Counted from the stretch's first letter, positions 23,526 through 32,983 are shown. The stretch is DNA of 33,367 nucleotides from Gammaproteobacteria bacterium (GCA_030431985.1 JAUIIB010000032.1:1-33367); one strand, 5' to 3'. Notes: a model not told the origin generated them from the letters alone. A program made the numbers and translations.

Positions 23526-23746
23526 ATTGGGCGTACAACAGAGGGTAAATTTGGAATATTAGTAAATAGCAGTTCTAAAGATAAGAAGAAAAATTATTTA
23601 ACAAATGCCTCTAAGATGGCTTTTTTACCACTAAATAATAATCGCTCCAACAGATAGTTTGCGTTAATACTGTCAAGTAAGGGTTGTACGCATTGATTTT
23701 GTAAGAGCTACAATAAAGGTTTTAAATTGGTTTGAGTTGTCCTCCA

Positions 23747-24451
23747 ATGCAGTCATTGTCATGGAAAAATGCAGATTATCTTGGGTCGAAGCAGAATCTG
23801 ATTTCGTTGCCTGGTTTTTTGTTTGTGCTTTTAGCCCATGGCATTTTGTTTTATGTCTTATGGAATCAGCGTCTAATCCCGCCGCCTGACCAAATGGTCA
23901 CGTTATTTGCGGAAATAATATCTCAGCCTGCACCTAAGAAGGCTCCTGAAGTAATACAGGAACCAACACCGGCAAAATTAAAACCGGTCAAGAAGCCTGA
24001 GTCAAAGCCCAAAATCAAAAAGCTTGCTGCTAAAGCACCGGAATTGCCTCGACAAGAGCCTATTGCGTTGCCGGAGCCGGAACCTGTTGTTGAACAGGAA
24101 ACGACGTCAGAGCCCCCGCCTGTAACTGAATCGACGCCTAGGCAAATGGAAACTGGTCCGGTAACACTATCTTCTGAATTGTCAGTATCCTGCCCGAAAC
24201 TAACGGCACCAGCATATCCGGCAATTTCACGCCGTATGGGAGAGGAGGGCAAACTGGTGTTGCGGGTCGAATTGGATGAGATCGGTCGCATTGACAAGGC
24301 GCAGGTGGTTGACAGTAGTGGTTTCTCACGTTTGGACAATGCTGCGTTGGAAGCTGTTAGAAAATGGCAATGCAGACCATCGATGCGCAATGGTCTGGCA
24401 GTTCGAGCCGTAGCTTTACAGCCTTTCAATTTTGTACTGCAAGGAAATTAA
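23747..24451 (+). CDS. tonB: TonB energy-transducing protein
   Basis: About 234 residues. One N-terminal membrane helix (LPGFLFVLLAHGILFYVLW) is followed by a Pro/Lys/Glu-rich periplasmic spacer. The C-terminal TonB fold reads CPKLTAPAYPAISRRMGEEG, then RVELDEIGRIDKAQVVDSSGF, then ALEAVRKWQC. TonB transmits proton-motive energy to outer-membrane receptors for siderophores and other ligands. ATG 23747 is preferred; a TTG at 23732 would add five residues. exbB follows after 5 bp. Confidence 0.92.
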   Translation: MQSLSWKNADYLGSKQNLISLPGFLFVLLAHGILFYVLWNQRLIPPPDQMVTLFAEIISQPAPKKAPEVIQEPTPAKLKPVKKPESKPKIKKLAAKAPELPRQEPIALPEPEPVVEQETTSEPPPVTESTPRQMETGPVTLSSELSVSCPKLTAPAYPAISRRMGEEGKLVLRVELDEIGRIDKAQVVDSSGFSRLDNAALEAVRKWQCRPSMRNGLAVRAVALQPFNFVLQGN

Positions 24452-24456
24452 TTTAA

Positions 24457-25248
24457 ATGGAACAAGGACTAGGTTTTTCACATTTTCTTACCCAAATTGA
24501 TAGCGTGGGTATCTGTGTGTTAGTACTGCTGATTTCGCTTTCGGTTGCCAGTTGGTACTTGATTATCACCAAAAGTATTACCAATTTTGTTGCAAAAAAA
24601 CGCGCGACTGCTTTTTTGAGCCATTTCTGGAACGTGGAATCATTAGATGAAGTTGGAAAATCATTTCACAGTAATGAGCCAGATAACGCATTTGCGGAGC
24701 TGGCGAAGCTCGGAATAGATGCAGCGGCAGATTCTAAGCTGCATGATTCGCACAAGTTAGCTGCTGCAGGCGGCACGAGTGAATTTTTGACACGTGCTTT
24801 GCGTAATGGTATTGATCAAGAGGCTGCTCGAGTTGAGAATGGGTTGACACTCATAGCTTCGGCGGGGTCTGCTGCACCCTATATCGGTTTGCTAGGTACG
24901 GTTTGGGGCATATATCATGCGTTGATACAAATTGGTTTGTCAGGACAAGGTACACTGGATAAAGTAGCTGGGCCAGTTGGTGAAGCATTAATTATGACGG
25001 CGCTTGGGCTTGCCGTAGCTATTCCCGCAGTACTGGCATACAACGCTTTTGTTCGCCGAAATCGGATTTGGCTTGCGCGTCTTGATGCATTTGCACATGA
25101 TCTTTTTGTCTTAATCACAGTGGGCAATGGTGTGAGCAATGGGCACCAAAGCCAAAATGCTGTGGCAGGACATTCTGAGTCGTCGACGATACCGCAATCT
25201 ATTGGTCCGGCAACAACTTATGCAAATCTAGAGGAAAGAGGTCAGTAA
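24457..25248 (+). CDS. exbB: ExbB/MotA/TolQ proton-channel protein
   Basis: 263 residues with three membrane segments: about 15-35, and two after the cytoplasmic loop (SAAPYIGLLGTVWGIYHAL and IMTALGLAVAIPAVLAYN). The conserved GLLGTVWG is the MotA/TolQ/ExbB signature. The Shine-Dalgarno AAGGAA precedes the ATG. With ExbD it forms the proton-driven motor for TonB. The last ~35 residues are a hydrophilic tail. Confidence 0.95.
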   Translation: MEQGLGFSHFLTQIDSVGICVLVLLISLSVASWYLIITKSITNFVAKKRATAFLSHFWNVESLDEVGKSFHSNEPDNAFAELAKLGIDAAADSKLHDSHKLAAAGGTSEFLTRALRNGIDQEAARVENGLTLIASAGSAAPYIGLLGTVWGIYHALIQIGLSGQGTLDKVAGPVGEALIMTALGLAVAIPAVLAYNAFVRRNRIWLARLDAFAHDLFVLITVGNGVSNGHQSQNAVAGHSESSTIPQSIGPATTYANLEERGQ

Positions 25249-25667
25249 TGGCTTTTGGCAGCATGAATAGTGGTAAGCAGCAGGCACCAATGGCTGAAAT
25301 TAATGTTGTACCATTGGTTGATATTATGCTGGTACTGTTGATTATTTTTATCATTACAGCACCGCTGTTGACGCACTCTGTCAAAATCGACTTGCCTAAA
25401 GCAGAAAGCATACCCAATATTACACAGCCAGAACATGTGGAACTGGCAATAAAAGCAGGCGGCAGCCTTTTTTGGAATGGGGAGCCAGTATTGCTTGATC
25501 AGTTGTCGGAACGGTTTGCCACTGTGGTAGTGCAAGACCCGGAAACCGAACTGCATATTCACGCGGACAAGCTCGCACATTATGAACATGTTGCACGTGT
25601 TATGAGTGCTGCTGCCAGCGCTGGAGTAGCAAGAATAGGATTTATTACCGATCCGACGGTAAAATAG
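25248..25667 (+). CDS. exbD: ExbD/TolR protein
   Basis: 139 residues with one N-terminal membrane helix that carries the protonatable Asp (VVPLVDIMLVLLIIFI) and a periplasmic domain starting VKIDLPKAES. Its ATG overlaps the exbB stop (TAATG) and has an AGAGG site. It completes the TonB-ExbB-ExbD complex. Only 6 bp separate it from the converging symporter gene. Confidence 0.95.
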   Translation: MAFGSMNSGKQQAPMAEINVVPLVDIMLVLLIIFIITAPLLTHSVKIDLPKAESIPNITQPEHVELAIKAGGSLFWNGEPVLLDQLSERFATVVVQDPETELHIHADKLAHYEHVARVMSAAASAGVARIGFITDPTVK

Positions 25668-25673
25668 TATTCA

Positions 25674-26966
25674 TTATTTTGAAGCGCGTCGGGAGAAGTG
25701 TATAGGTTCAAGAAGACCTGCCGACGGGTCATTGAATACTTCCGTTGACAGGCTGTTTTCACTGCGTGAAACAATAACGGTTATCGTTGCGTCACCCGTT
25801 ACATTGACGGCAGTACGGAGCATATCCAGCAGGCGGTCAACGCCCATAATTAAAGCTATGCCTTCAATTGGTAATCCGACCTGATTGAAAACCATGGCAA
25901 GCATAATCAGTCCCACTCCGGGTACGCCAGCGGTGCCGATAGATGCGAGTAGCGCCATGGCAATAACCGTTAGATAACCCGATATACCAAGTTCTATGCC
26001 GTAAACGTTGGCGATAAATACAGTTGCGACGCCCTGCATGATTGCCGTTCCATCCATATTAATTGTCGCGCCGAACGGAATCACAAAAGCCGCTGTTGAA
26101 TTATCAACGCCTAATCGTTGTTCAACGGTCTTAAGCGTTATGGGAATTGTGGCATTTGAACTGGAAGTACTGAGTGCGAAGATTTGAGCTGCACGTATTT
26201 TTTTTAAAAATACGATGGGGCTGACTTTTCCAAGGCATTTTAACAGTATCATCAGTGTGCCAGTTACATGGCAGAGTAATGCAATAACAACAATTCCTAC
26301 GTAGCCGATCATCGGCATAATCATACCGACGCCCTGTATTGCAAATGTTTTTGCCATTAAAGCAAACACGCCGTAGGGGGCAACAGACATGATGATGTTG
26401 ACGATTTGCATCATCACGGCGTTTATTTTTTCTGCACCATCAATCAGTGGACGCCCTTGGTCGCCGGTTAGCAGCAGACCGATAGCAAAAAGTATTGTAA
26501 AAAAAATAATCTGCAGCATATTACCTTCAGCAAAAGCAGCAATCGGATTACCCGGTACAAGGTTAATAAAAACTTCCGTCATAGGTGGTGCTTCTGGGGC
26601 AACGAAATGATCTGAAGTGTCCCGGGAGACACTATGGCTTTCACCAGGAGAAAATGTAACGGCGAGAAGTATCGCTAGCGAAATGGCTAACGTGGTAGAA
26701 AGCAGAAATAAAGCTAGCGATTTAATACCGACGCGGCCAAGTTTATTGATATCTCCAATGCCGCAGACGCCGCAAATGAGCGAAAAGGTGACAAGTGGAA
26801 CCACGAGCATTTTTAGCAGATTGATAAAAACCGTACCTGCGATATGAAAAAGTCCATTAACTAAATAGTTTTGAATGACAGAGTTATTCGCAGCAAAAAT
26901 ATTGATTAGACTGCCTAATGTCAGCCCGGCAATCATCCAAATAAGTATTTTTGTCGTAATATTCAT
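25674..26966 (-). CDS. Dicarboxylate/amino acid:cation symporter (DAACS family)
   Basis: A 430-residue transporter with about eight membrane helices and two re-entrant loops. Signature motifs are the serine-rich STSSSNATIPIT and GATINMDGTA, plus a TAVNVTGDATITVIV segment in the last helix. It imports glutamate/aspartate or C4-dicarboxylates with Na+ or H+; the substrate is not determined. I start it at MNITTKILIW (26966). The ATG nine codons earlier adds a peptide unlike the family. Confidence 0.92.
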   Translation of the reverse strand: MNITTKILIWMIAGLTLGSLINIFAANNSVIQNYLVNGLFHIAGTVFINLLKMLVVPLVTFSLICGVCGIGDINKLGRVGIKSLALFLLSTTLAISLAILLAVTFSPGESHSVSRDTSDHFVAPEAPPMTEVFINLVPGNPIAAFAEGNMLQIIFFTILFAIGLLLTGDQGRPLIDGAEKINAVMMQIVNIIMSVAPYGVFALMAKTFAIQGVGMIMPMIGYVGIVVIALLCHVTGTLMILLKCLGKVSPIVFLKKIRAAQIFALSTSSSNATIPITLKTVEQRLGVDNSTAAFVIPFGATINMDGTAIMQGVATVFIANVYGIELGISGYLTVIAMALLASIGTAGVPGVGLIMLAMVFNQVGLPIEGIALIMGVDRLLDMLRTAVNVTGDATITVIVSRSENSLSTEVFNDPSAGLLEPIHFSRRASK

Positions 26967-27030
26967 AGCGCTAAAACATGGGGCTGATACCAAATGTGTA
27001 TGTTGCTAGCCTCAAAGCGCCAGCAGTGGA

Positions 27031-28161
27031 TTATTCGCCCGGCTGCAGCGTAACCGACACGTCGATTTCCTGTCCATTACGCAGTACTTTGACTTGTATC
27101 GTATCACCTACACTGTATTCATCGATAATCGACAGTAATTGGTCAACTGAATCCACAGGCCTGTTGTCAACGGTAATAATGATATCTCTTGGCGTAATTT
27201 CCCCGTCAGGCGAAAGCATGGCGCCTTTAAGGCCGGCAGCCTCGGCAGCAGAGCCGCGGCCCACACCGAGTATGACGACACCGCTGACTTCTAACATGCT
27301 TGTCAGTCGGTCATTGAATTTACCGTCGACGGTGATGCCCATCGCAGGGCGGATATATTTTCCTCGGGTGATTAATTGTGGAACGACGCGATTAACTGTA
27401 TCTACAGGAACTGCAAACCCAATGCCTGCACTTGCTCCACTAGGGCTATAAATGGCTGTATTGATGCCTATCAGGCGCCCCGCAGAATCCAGCAGAGGAC
27501 CACCTGAGTTTCCTGGATTAATTGCTGCATCCGTCTGGATTAAGTTATCAATAACACGGCCTTGCTCACCTGGTAAAGAACGGTCGAGCGCAGATACAAT
27601 GCCGGTTGTTAACGACCAGTCCAGTCCAAAAGGGTTGCCGATAGCAAATACTTTTTGACCGACTTTAAGGTCTCGGCTGGTACCAAGGGGAACGGGCATC
27701 GGGCGTTGAAAGCCGATGCCGATTCTAAGTACCGCAATATCGTGCGTGGGACTTGCACCGACCAATGCAGCTTTGTAGTCGCGCCCATCTGCAAGACGCA
27801 CCATCGCTTCACTGGCGCCTTTAATTACATGAAAATTGGTGATGATATGCCCGTTGTCATCCCAGATAAAACCAGATCCGGTGCCACTGGGAACTGAAAA
27901 AATATTACGTGACCAAGCATCCATTACCCGTTGGTGCGTGGTAATAAATACGACCGAATCACGGGAATTTTCAAACAACTCAATGGTACTTTGTTCGTCT
28001 TCCGCAAGGTCGCCTCGTGCTTCTACAATGCGCGGCTCGGCAGGTTCTCTTTTGCTGCCTAGAATGAAAAAATCGGACATGTCACGCAACAGAATAATCA
28101 GCAGCATGATTGCCAATGCAATCCAGATTAAGCGGGACGAAAAGCGACCATTATCGGACAT
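27031..28161 (-). CDS. DegS/HtrA-like membrane-anchored serine protease
   Basis: 376 residues from ATG 28161, which has AAAGGAA about 11 bases upstream; the longer frame to 28233 lacks this. An N-terminal membrane anchor (LIWIALAIMLLIILL) is followed by a trypsin-like domain with H111 (NFHVI), D141 (HDIAVL) and S219 (GNSGGP). One PDZ domain lies at about 280-370. One PDZ plus an N-terminal anchor is the DegS layout, suggesting envelope-stress sensing; DegQ-like quality control is the alternative. The gene follows the PhoX-like gene by 49 bp. Confidence 0.92.
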   Translation of the reverse strand: MSDNGRFSSRLIWIALAIMLLIILLRDMSDFFILGSKREPAEPRIVEARGDLAEDEQSTIELFENSRDSVVFITTHQRVMDAWSRNIFSVPSGTGSGFIWDDNGHIITNFHVIKGASEAMVRLADGRDYKAALVGASPTHDIAVLRIGIGFQRPMPVPLGTSRDLKVGQKVFAIGNPFGLDWSLTTGIVSALDRSLPGEQGRVIDNLIQTDAAINPGNSGGPLLDSAGRLIGINTAIYSPSGASAGIGFAVPVDTVNRVVPQLITRGKYIRPAMGITVDGKFNDRLTSMLEVSGVVILGVGRGSAAEAAGLKGAMLSPDGEITPRDIIITVDNRPVDSVDQLLSIIDEYSVGDTIQVKVLRNGQEIDVSVTLQPGE

Positions 28162-28210
28162 ATCAACTAAATTCCTTTGTAAAATTGCGGTTATATGATT
28201 TATTTTATGA

Positions 28211-29374
28211 TCAGAATGGTCCGGTAACCTCAAAGGTTATTCCATGTTTTGATTTTCCCGAAATACCTCGTTGTGAACTAAAATACAAACGTGAGCCATC
28301 TGGACTAAAAGCCGGACCGGTTATTTCCGAGCGGTTATGGTTAACAACCTGTAATAGAGGCACAACCTTATCCCAGGTGACGACGACAATTTGCATATTG
28401 CCGCCGTCTTCAGCAACCAGTAGCTCACTGGCTGCATTTGCAGTAATGTTATCGACGCCGGTAAGTACGGGACGTATATATACGGCAGCATTATAAATGA
28501 TGCTGAGCAGTTTGCTGTGTGTATTATAGGCCCATATTCGATCATCGCCTTTTGTTGCAAAATAAACCATTCCAGTGCTGTACCAGATGCCTTCTCCGCC
28601 ATTAAACTTGGCGCATTGCGGTATTTGATAGCGGGTCGGTGTGTTGGTTGCATGCGGATCGGGCAACGGGTGCCAGCGTACTTCGCCAATGCGCCCACCC
28701 GAAATTTCAGCGACTTCTAATTTACCATTGTTTAAATCCGGAAAGCCACTCGCATTAATATTGCCAGTGTAACGATAAAGGCACCCATCCGGCTCATCTT
28801 CAGTCAAGTATAGCTGTTTACTTTGAGGATCGACTGCTATTGCTTCATGTCTGAATGTGCCGAGTGCTGGACGCAGACGTGCGGAATTGTTGCCAAAAGG
28901 ATCGCACTCCCATACCTGGCCTCGATCGTATTCCTCGCATGACAACCAGGTTTGCCATGGTGTTTGGCCGCCGGCGCAATTGCGTGTGGTATTCTGGAGT
29001 ATTGAATAGGCGTTGTCAATTTCACCATACCGGTTGAAACGGATGGCACCGACACCCCCGGCACTATGATCAAGCTCACTGTTGGAAACATATATCCACC
29101 CAAGATCACTTGTGAGAAATGTGGCTCCACCATCGGGTGCAGCGTGCCAATGATAATCAAAAAGCGATTGGCCAGAGCGAGCTATAATTCGCGAACTAAA
29201 ACCTTTGGGCAACCGTACGCCGTTCGCATCGGGTGGTAGCAATCCATCTCTTGCGGCACGGATCAGCGACGCCGCCTGACAGGGTACGGATAACCAGTGT
29301 CCCGAAAAAAAAATACCCAGACCACCTGCCAGGTTTAGTTTGAGGAACTTTCGTCGTCGTTCAAAAGTATTCAT
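28211..29374 (-). CDS. PhoX-like (DUF839) Tat-exported protein
   Basis: About 387 residues. The N-terminus carries a Tat signal (ERRRKFLKLNLAGGLGIFF). The mature part is a beta-propeller of the PhoX/DUF839 type: PDGGATFLTSDLGWIYVSNSE, TPWQTWLSCEEY, GTFRHEAIAVDP and LYLTEDEPDGCLYRYTG. PhoX proteins are Ca/Fe-dependent alkaline phosphatases, but many DUF839 members are untested. At ~390 residues it is shorter than classic PhoX (over 600), so phosphatase activity is uncertain. I start at MNTFERRRKF; an ATG 13 codons upstream is less likely. Confidence 0.8.
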   Translation of the reverse strand: MNTFERRRKFLKLNLAGGLGIFFSGHWLSVPCQAASLIRAARDGLLPPDANGVRLPKGFSSRIIARSGQSLFDYHWHAAPDGGATFLTSDLGWIYVSNSELDHSAGGVGAIRFNRYGEIDNAYSILQNTTRNCAGGQTPWQTWLSCEEYDRGQVWECDPFGNNSARLRPALGTFRHEAIAVDPQSKQLYLTEDEPDGCLYRYTGNINASGFPDLNNGKLEVAEISGGRIGEVRWHPLPDPHATNTPTRYQIPQCAKFNGGEGIWYSTGMVYFATKGDDRIWAYNTHSKLLSIIYNAAVYIRPVLTGVDNITANAASELLVAEDGGNMQIVVVTWDKVVPLLQVVNHNRSEITGPAFSPDGSRLYFSSQRGISGKSKHGITFEVTGPF

Positions 29375-29413
29375 ACCAGTTAGGACTAGGAATTTGACAT
29401 ATACGAGAGCCAA

Positions 29414-29657
29414 GTTAACGGAATTTTTTGATGAACAACTTGGTGTGTTGTAGATTATGTGTGCAACAAGCTGTCAATCTGTAACCGGTTGCTTTAGATT
29501 ATACGTAATCATCGATAAATGAAATGTTTGTGTGATTCAGTGTTGATATATTGCTCAAAACCATACGGATAGATTATGACGTATATTCAACAGCAGTAGT
29601 AGGTTTTTAAACTGAGTACTCGCTGTTGATTAAGGTCATCTTTATGGTTAACACGGC
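29414..29657. other. Intergenic region upstream of the tRNA genes
   Basis: About 240 bp of A/T-rich DNA between the PhoX-like gene and the tRNA promoter. It must contain the promoter of the minus-strand PhoX-like/HtrA pair. No ORF or RNA gene seen. Confidence 0.4.
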
Positions 29658-29685
29658 TTGACAAAAAGTCCAGGATCTCTATAAT
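29658..29685 (+). promoter_or_regulatory. Consensus sigma-70 promoter for the tRNA genes
   Basis: TTGACA (29658-29663) and TATAAT (29680-29685) are both perfect consensus hexamers, with a 16-base spacer. The promoter points at tRNA-Gly, 70 bp downstream. It is the strongest promoter visible in the window. Confidence 0.8.
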
Positions 29686-29755
29686 CCTTGGCTTGTCTTT
29701 GGGGTGTTGGCTTAACTTTTACCAAAGCAGAAACACCTGACTAGACTAATAAAAA

Positions 29756-29830
29756 GCGGGAATAGCTCAGTGGTAGAGCACAACCTTGCCAAGGTTGGGG
29801 TCGCGAGTTCGAGCCTCGTTTCCCGCTCCA
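29756..29830 (+). tRNA. tRNA-Gly (GCC)
   Basis: A 75-nt cloverleaf: acceptor GCGGGAA/TTCCCGC, D-arm AGCTCAGTGGTAGAGC, anticodon stem CAACCTTGCCAAGGTTG with GCC anticodon, T-loop GTTCGAGCC, and encoded CCA. Transcribed from the promoter at 29658. Confidence 0.95.
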
Positions 29831-29897
29831 GTGATTGCAGCACAATCTTCAAGTCCCGATTTTTCCGACCAATTGGTCGATTCTAGAACATATTAAA

Positions 29898-29971
29898 GGC
29901 GGGGTGGCAGAGTGGTTATGCAGCGGCCTGCAAAGCCGTCTACGCCGGTTCGATTCCGACCCCCGCCTCCA
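29898..29971 (+). tRNA. tRNA-Cys (GCA)
   Basis: A 74-nt cloverleaf: acceptor GGCGGGG/CCCCGCC, anticodon GCA in GGCCTGCAAAGCC, T-loop GTTCGATTCC, discriminator T and encoded CCA. It lies 67 bp after tRNA-Gly and is probably co-transcribed. Confidence 0.95.
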
Positions 29972-30073
29972 TTTTCTTTTGTTATCCGTATTAATCCATA
30001 AAGCTGAATAAATCAGTAGGGTTACGGGTGTCTGTTGTCCATTGTGTATGTAGTCAGATAGTTTTGGATGTTT

Positions 30074-30170
30074 TGGATATTTGATTGCGAGAAAGAAGAG
30101 GCGGTTTAGCTCATCAGGCGTAAATGTTATGCTTGCTTATCGTAATACATTTGTTTTCGTCTGGCTAATG
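30074..30170 (+). repeat. Diverged direct repeat, copy 1 (upstream of SDR gene)
   Basis: A ~97-bp segment that aligns along its length with 32879-32974 in the same orientation. Shared blocks include GGCGGTTT-GCTCATCAGG and CATTTGTTTTCG. Identity is roughly three quarters by eye. It lies just upstream of the SDR-GH15 cassette and has no coding potential I recognise. Confidence 0.65.
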
Positions 30171-30248
30171 TCTGTATGTCTGTAGTTTTTTCTCCTGTTT
30201 ATCGAGACACAGAACACTTGTTTTCATACGTTTAGAAAGGAATAGTTC

Positions 30249-31052
30249 ATGACAAACTCCCTTCATGGGCAAACCGCTCTTGTTACCGGCTCCAGTTCCG
30301 GCATCGGCGCGGCGGTTGCGCAAGAGCTTGGAAAGCGCGGTGCGAATGTGGTTGTTAATTACCGCAGTGACGAGGATGGTGCACGCAAGGTTGTCGGAAA
30401 AATTTTAAATTATGGCAGCGATACACTGGCGCTACAGGGGGATGTGTCAAATGCAGATGATATACAATTTTTGTTCAGTCAGACGCTGAAAGAATTTGGA
30501 AAACTGGATATCCTTGTTAACAATGCAGGAATTCAGAAAGATGCACCATTTAGGCAAATGAGCCTTAAAGAATGGGAAGCGGTTCTCGCCGTCAATCTGA
30601 CCGGACAGTTTTTGTGCGCCAAGCAGGCTGTCGAGATTTTCTGCAAACAAGGTGTACGCGAAAATGTCTCGAAAGCTGCCGGAAAAATTGTCTGTATGAG
30701 TTCGGTACACGAGGTTATTCCCTGGGCAGGTCATGTCAATTATGCTGCAGCAAAAGGCGGTGTGCAGATGTTTATGAAGTCGCTAGCTCAGGAAGTGGCT
30801 CACGAGAAAATTCGTGTCAACGGCATTGCGCCCGGTGCGGTTGCAACAGAGATAAACCGCGATGTTTGGGAAGATAAGGACGGCCGGAAGAAAATGTTGG
30901 ACCTTATTCCCTACGGTCGAATCGGTGACGGTGAAGACGTTGCCCGTGCCGTGGCGTGGCTTGTTTCGGATGATGCAGATTATATCGTTGGAACGACACT
31001 GTTTGTCGATGGCGGCATGACGCTGTACCCTGGTTTTCGGGAGGGAGGATAA
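30249..31052 (+). CDS. Glucose 1-dehydrogenase-like short-chain dehydrogenase
   Basis: A 267-residue classical SDR. The cofactor motif is TGSSSGIG (13-20), NNAG follows beta-4, the catalytic Ser is in CMSSVHE and the YxxxK motif is in NYAAAKGG. The C-terminus FVDGGMTLYPGFREGG strongly resembles Bacillus glucose 1-dehydrogenase (FVDGGMTLYPSF). It probably oxidises glucose or a related sugar to the lactone with NAD(P)+. AAGGAA precedes the ATG. It is 7 bp from the GH15 gene, so the products may act in sequence on released glucose. Confidence 0.9.
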   Translation: MTNSLHGQTALVTGSSSGIGAAVAQELGKRGANVVVNYRSDEDGARKVVGKILNYGSDTLALQGDVSNADDIQFLFSQTLKEFGKLDILVNNAGIQKDAPFRQMSLKEWEAVLAVNLTGQFLCAKQAVEIFCKQGVRENVSKAAGKIVCMSSVHEVIPWAGHVNYAAAKGGVQMFMKSLAQEVAHEKIRVNGIAPGAVATEINRDVWEDKDGRKKMLDLIPYGRIGDGEDVARAVAWLVSDDADYIVGTTLFVDGGMTLYPGFREGG

Positions 31053-31059
31053 TGCCGAT

Positions 31060-32847
31060 ATGACGCATCAACTTATCGAGGATTACGGGCTGATCGGCGA
31101 TTTGAATACGGTCGCGCATGTCGGGCTAAATGGTTCTATCGATTTTTTTTGTTTTCCCAATTTCGACAGTCCAAGCGTGTTTGCCTGTCTGCTGGATTCG
31201 AATAAAGGTGGGCATTTTAGTATCGCACCAGAATTCGATGTTAGCCGCAACAGCCAGCTTTATCTGCCCGATACCAATATTCTGCTTACTCGCTTCTTAT
31301 CTAAAGAGGGCATTATGGAGACTACCGATTTTATGCCCGTTGCCACAAAAGACGGTGTATGTCGTATCATCCGCATGGTGCGTGCGATACAGGGTGATAT
31401 CTCGGTTAAGATGGAATGTCGCCCGGCTTTGGATTATGCACGGGCAGAACCTGAAACGGTGCTTGAAAACAAAAGTCGTAATGCTGTTTTTGCCGGTAGC
31501 GGTCTTACTCTAAGGCTGCAGAGTGCGATTAAAATGCGGGCATCTGACAACGGTGTCGAGGGACGCTTCACCGTCAAGGAAGGCGATTGCAGCGCGTTTA
31601 TGCTGACCTGCGGTGAATGTGACGCGATTGCATTTACTGAAGAGGCGCTGCTGATAGCGCAAGCGGAAACAGTAAACTATTGGCGGAATTGGATCAGTAA
31701 AGCCGACTATAATGGCCGTTGGCCGGAAATTGTCCGTCGCTCAGCACTGGTGCTCAAGCTTATGACGTCGCGCAAACATGGTTCCATTGTGGCTGCGCCG
31801 ACTTTTAGTCTGCCCGAGGCTATCGGTGGGGAACGCAATTGGGACTACCGCTATTGCTGGATCCGAGATTCGGCTTTTACCATTTATGCTTTCCTGCGAC
31901 TTGGTTTCAAGGATGAAGCATCGGCTTATATGAAATGGATCGAGGACCGTTTCCGAGATTGCGGTTCAGATGGCTCGCTGAGGCTTGTATACGCGCTGGA
32001 TGGCGGAACAGATATTGATGAGCAGGAATTAGACCATCTTGAAGGATACGAACACAGCCGTCCGGTGCGTATCGGTAACGGTGCACACGGCCAGCTTCAG
32101 CTCGATATTTATGGCGAATTGCTGGATTCGATTTATCTGGCGGACAAGCACGTGCACAAGATTTCCTACGATGCCTGGATGAACGTCACGCGGACGGTGG
32201 ATTACGTCTGCGAGAACTGGCAGCAGGCGGATGATGGTATATGGGAATTCCGCGGCAGTCAGAAAGAGTTTTTGCATTCCCGCTTGATGTGTTGGGTGGC
32301 AGTGGATCGTGCTATACGGCTTGCATACAAACAATCTCTGCCGGCGCCATTTTCTCGCTGGAAAGAAGTGCGCGACGAAATATATTACGATATTTTCAAT
32401 AATTTCTGGAACGAAAAGCTAGGTGCATTTGTCCAGTACAAGGGGGCGGAAACCGTAGACGCTTCGGCACTGCTGATGCCGCTTGTCAAATTCATCTCGT
32501 GCGCTGATCCGCGTTGGCTCTCAACGCTTGACATCATCGGCGAGCGGCTGACCAGCGATGCGCTGGTACGGCGCTATAACGTTGAAGAAACTGACTTCGA
32601 AGCACTTGACGGAAGCAAGGAAGGTAGCTTTACTATGTGCTCCTTTTGGTATGTCGAATGCTTGGCCCGTGCCGGAAGGGCCGAAAAAGCGCATTTGCTG
32701 TTTGATAAAATGCTTGGATACGCCAACCATGTCGGCCTTTATGCCGAGGAACTGGGCAGGGACGGTCGGCATCTGGGTAATTTTCCTCAGGCCTTTACAC
32801 ATCTGGCGCTCATCAGTGCTGCTGTTGCGCTGGAACGGTTCAGATAA
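31060..32847 (+). CDS. Glycoside hydrolase family 15 protein (glucoamylase/trehalase-like)
   Basis: 595 residues. The N-terminal domain begins IEDYGLIGDLNTVAHVGLNGSIDFFCFPNFDSPSVF, typical of bacterial and archaeal GH15 proteins. The catalytic (alpha/alpha)6 domain includes GGERNWDYRYCWIRDSAF (about 256-273), an ELLDSIYLADKH helix and GSFTMCSFWYVECLARAG. There is no signal peptide, so it is cytoplasmic and likely acts on glycogen, maltooligosaccharides or trehalose. The preceding glucose dehydrogenase supports glucose release as its job. It lies between the two ~96-bp repeats. Confidence 0.92.
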   Translation: MTHQLIEDYGLIGDLNTVAHVGLNGSIDFFCFPNFDSPSVFACLLDSNKGGHFSIAPEFDVSRNSQLYLPDTNILLTRFLSKEGIMETTDFMPVATKDGVCRIIRMVRAIQGDISVKMECRPALDYARAEPETVLENKSRNAVFAGSGLTLRLQSAIKMRASDNGVEGRFTVKEGDCSAFMLTCGECDAIAFTEEALLIAQAETVNYWRNWISKADYNGRWPEIVRRSALVLKLMTSRKHGSIVAAPTFSLPEAIGGERNWDYRYCWIRDSAFTIYAFLRLGFKDEASAYMKWIEDRFRDCGSDGSLRLVYALDGGTDIDEQELDHLEGYEHSRPVRIGNGAHGQLQLDIYGELLDSIYLADKHVHKISYDAWMNVTRTVDYVCENWQQADDGIWEFRGSQKEFLHSRLMCWVAVDRAIRLAYKQSLPAPFSRWKEVRDEIYYDIFNNFWNEKLGAFVQYKGAETVDASALLMPLVKFISCADPRWLSTLDIIGERLTSDALVRRYNVEETDFEALDGSKEGSFTMCSFWYVECLARAGRAEKAHLLFDKMLGYANHVGLYAEELGRDGRHLGNFPQAFTHLALISAAVALERFR

Positions 32848-32878
32848 ATGAGAGATTGAACATCGTTAGATATAATTC

Positions 32879-32974
32879 TGGACATTTGACTGCCTGAAAT
32901 AACTGGCGGTTTGGCTCATCAGGTGTAAGTGTTTTGTTTGGTTGTTGTAATGCATTTGTTTTCGTTGGGTTCAT
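32879..32974 (+). repeat. Diverged direct repeat, copy 2 (downstream of GH15 gene)
   Basis: The second copy of the repeat at 30074-30170, same orientation, starting about 30 bp after the GH15 stop. Together the copies bracket the SDR-GH15 pair. Confidence 0.65.
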
Positions 32975-32983
32975 ATATTACAG

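Larger units (their letters stand above)
23179..23746. other. Palindrome-rich intergenic region between tetR and tonB
   Basis: Over 550 bp of A/T-rich DNA without a credible ORF. It contains a weak Fur-box-like sequence at 23300-23318, two adjacent inverted repeats between 23433 and 23525, and the leader of tonB. A good -35/-10 pair for tonB was not obvious. Confidence 0.5.

Noticed and set aside
23923..24429. 168-codon ORF opposite tonB
   Set aside because: It is antisense to the Pro/Lys-rich TonB spacer, which suppresses stops on the other strand; TonB itself is certain.
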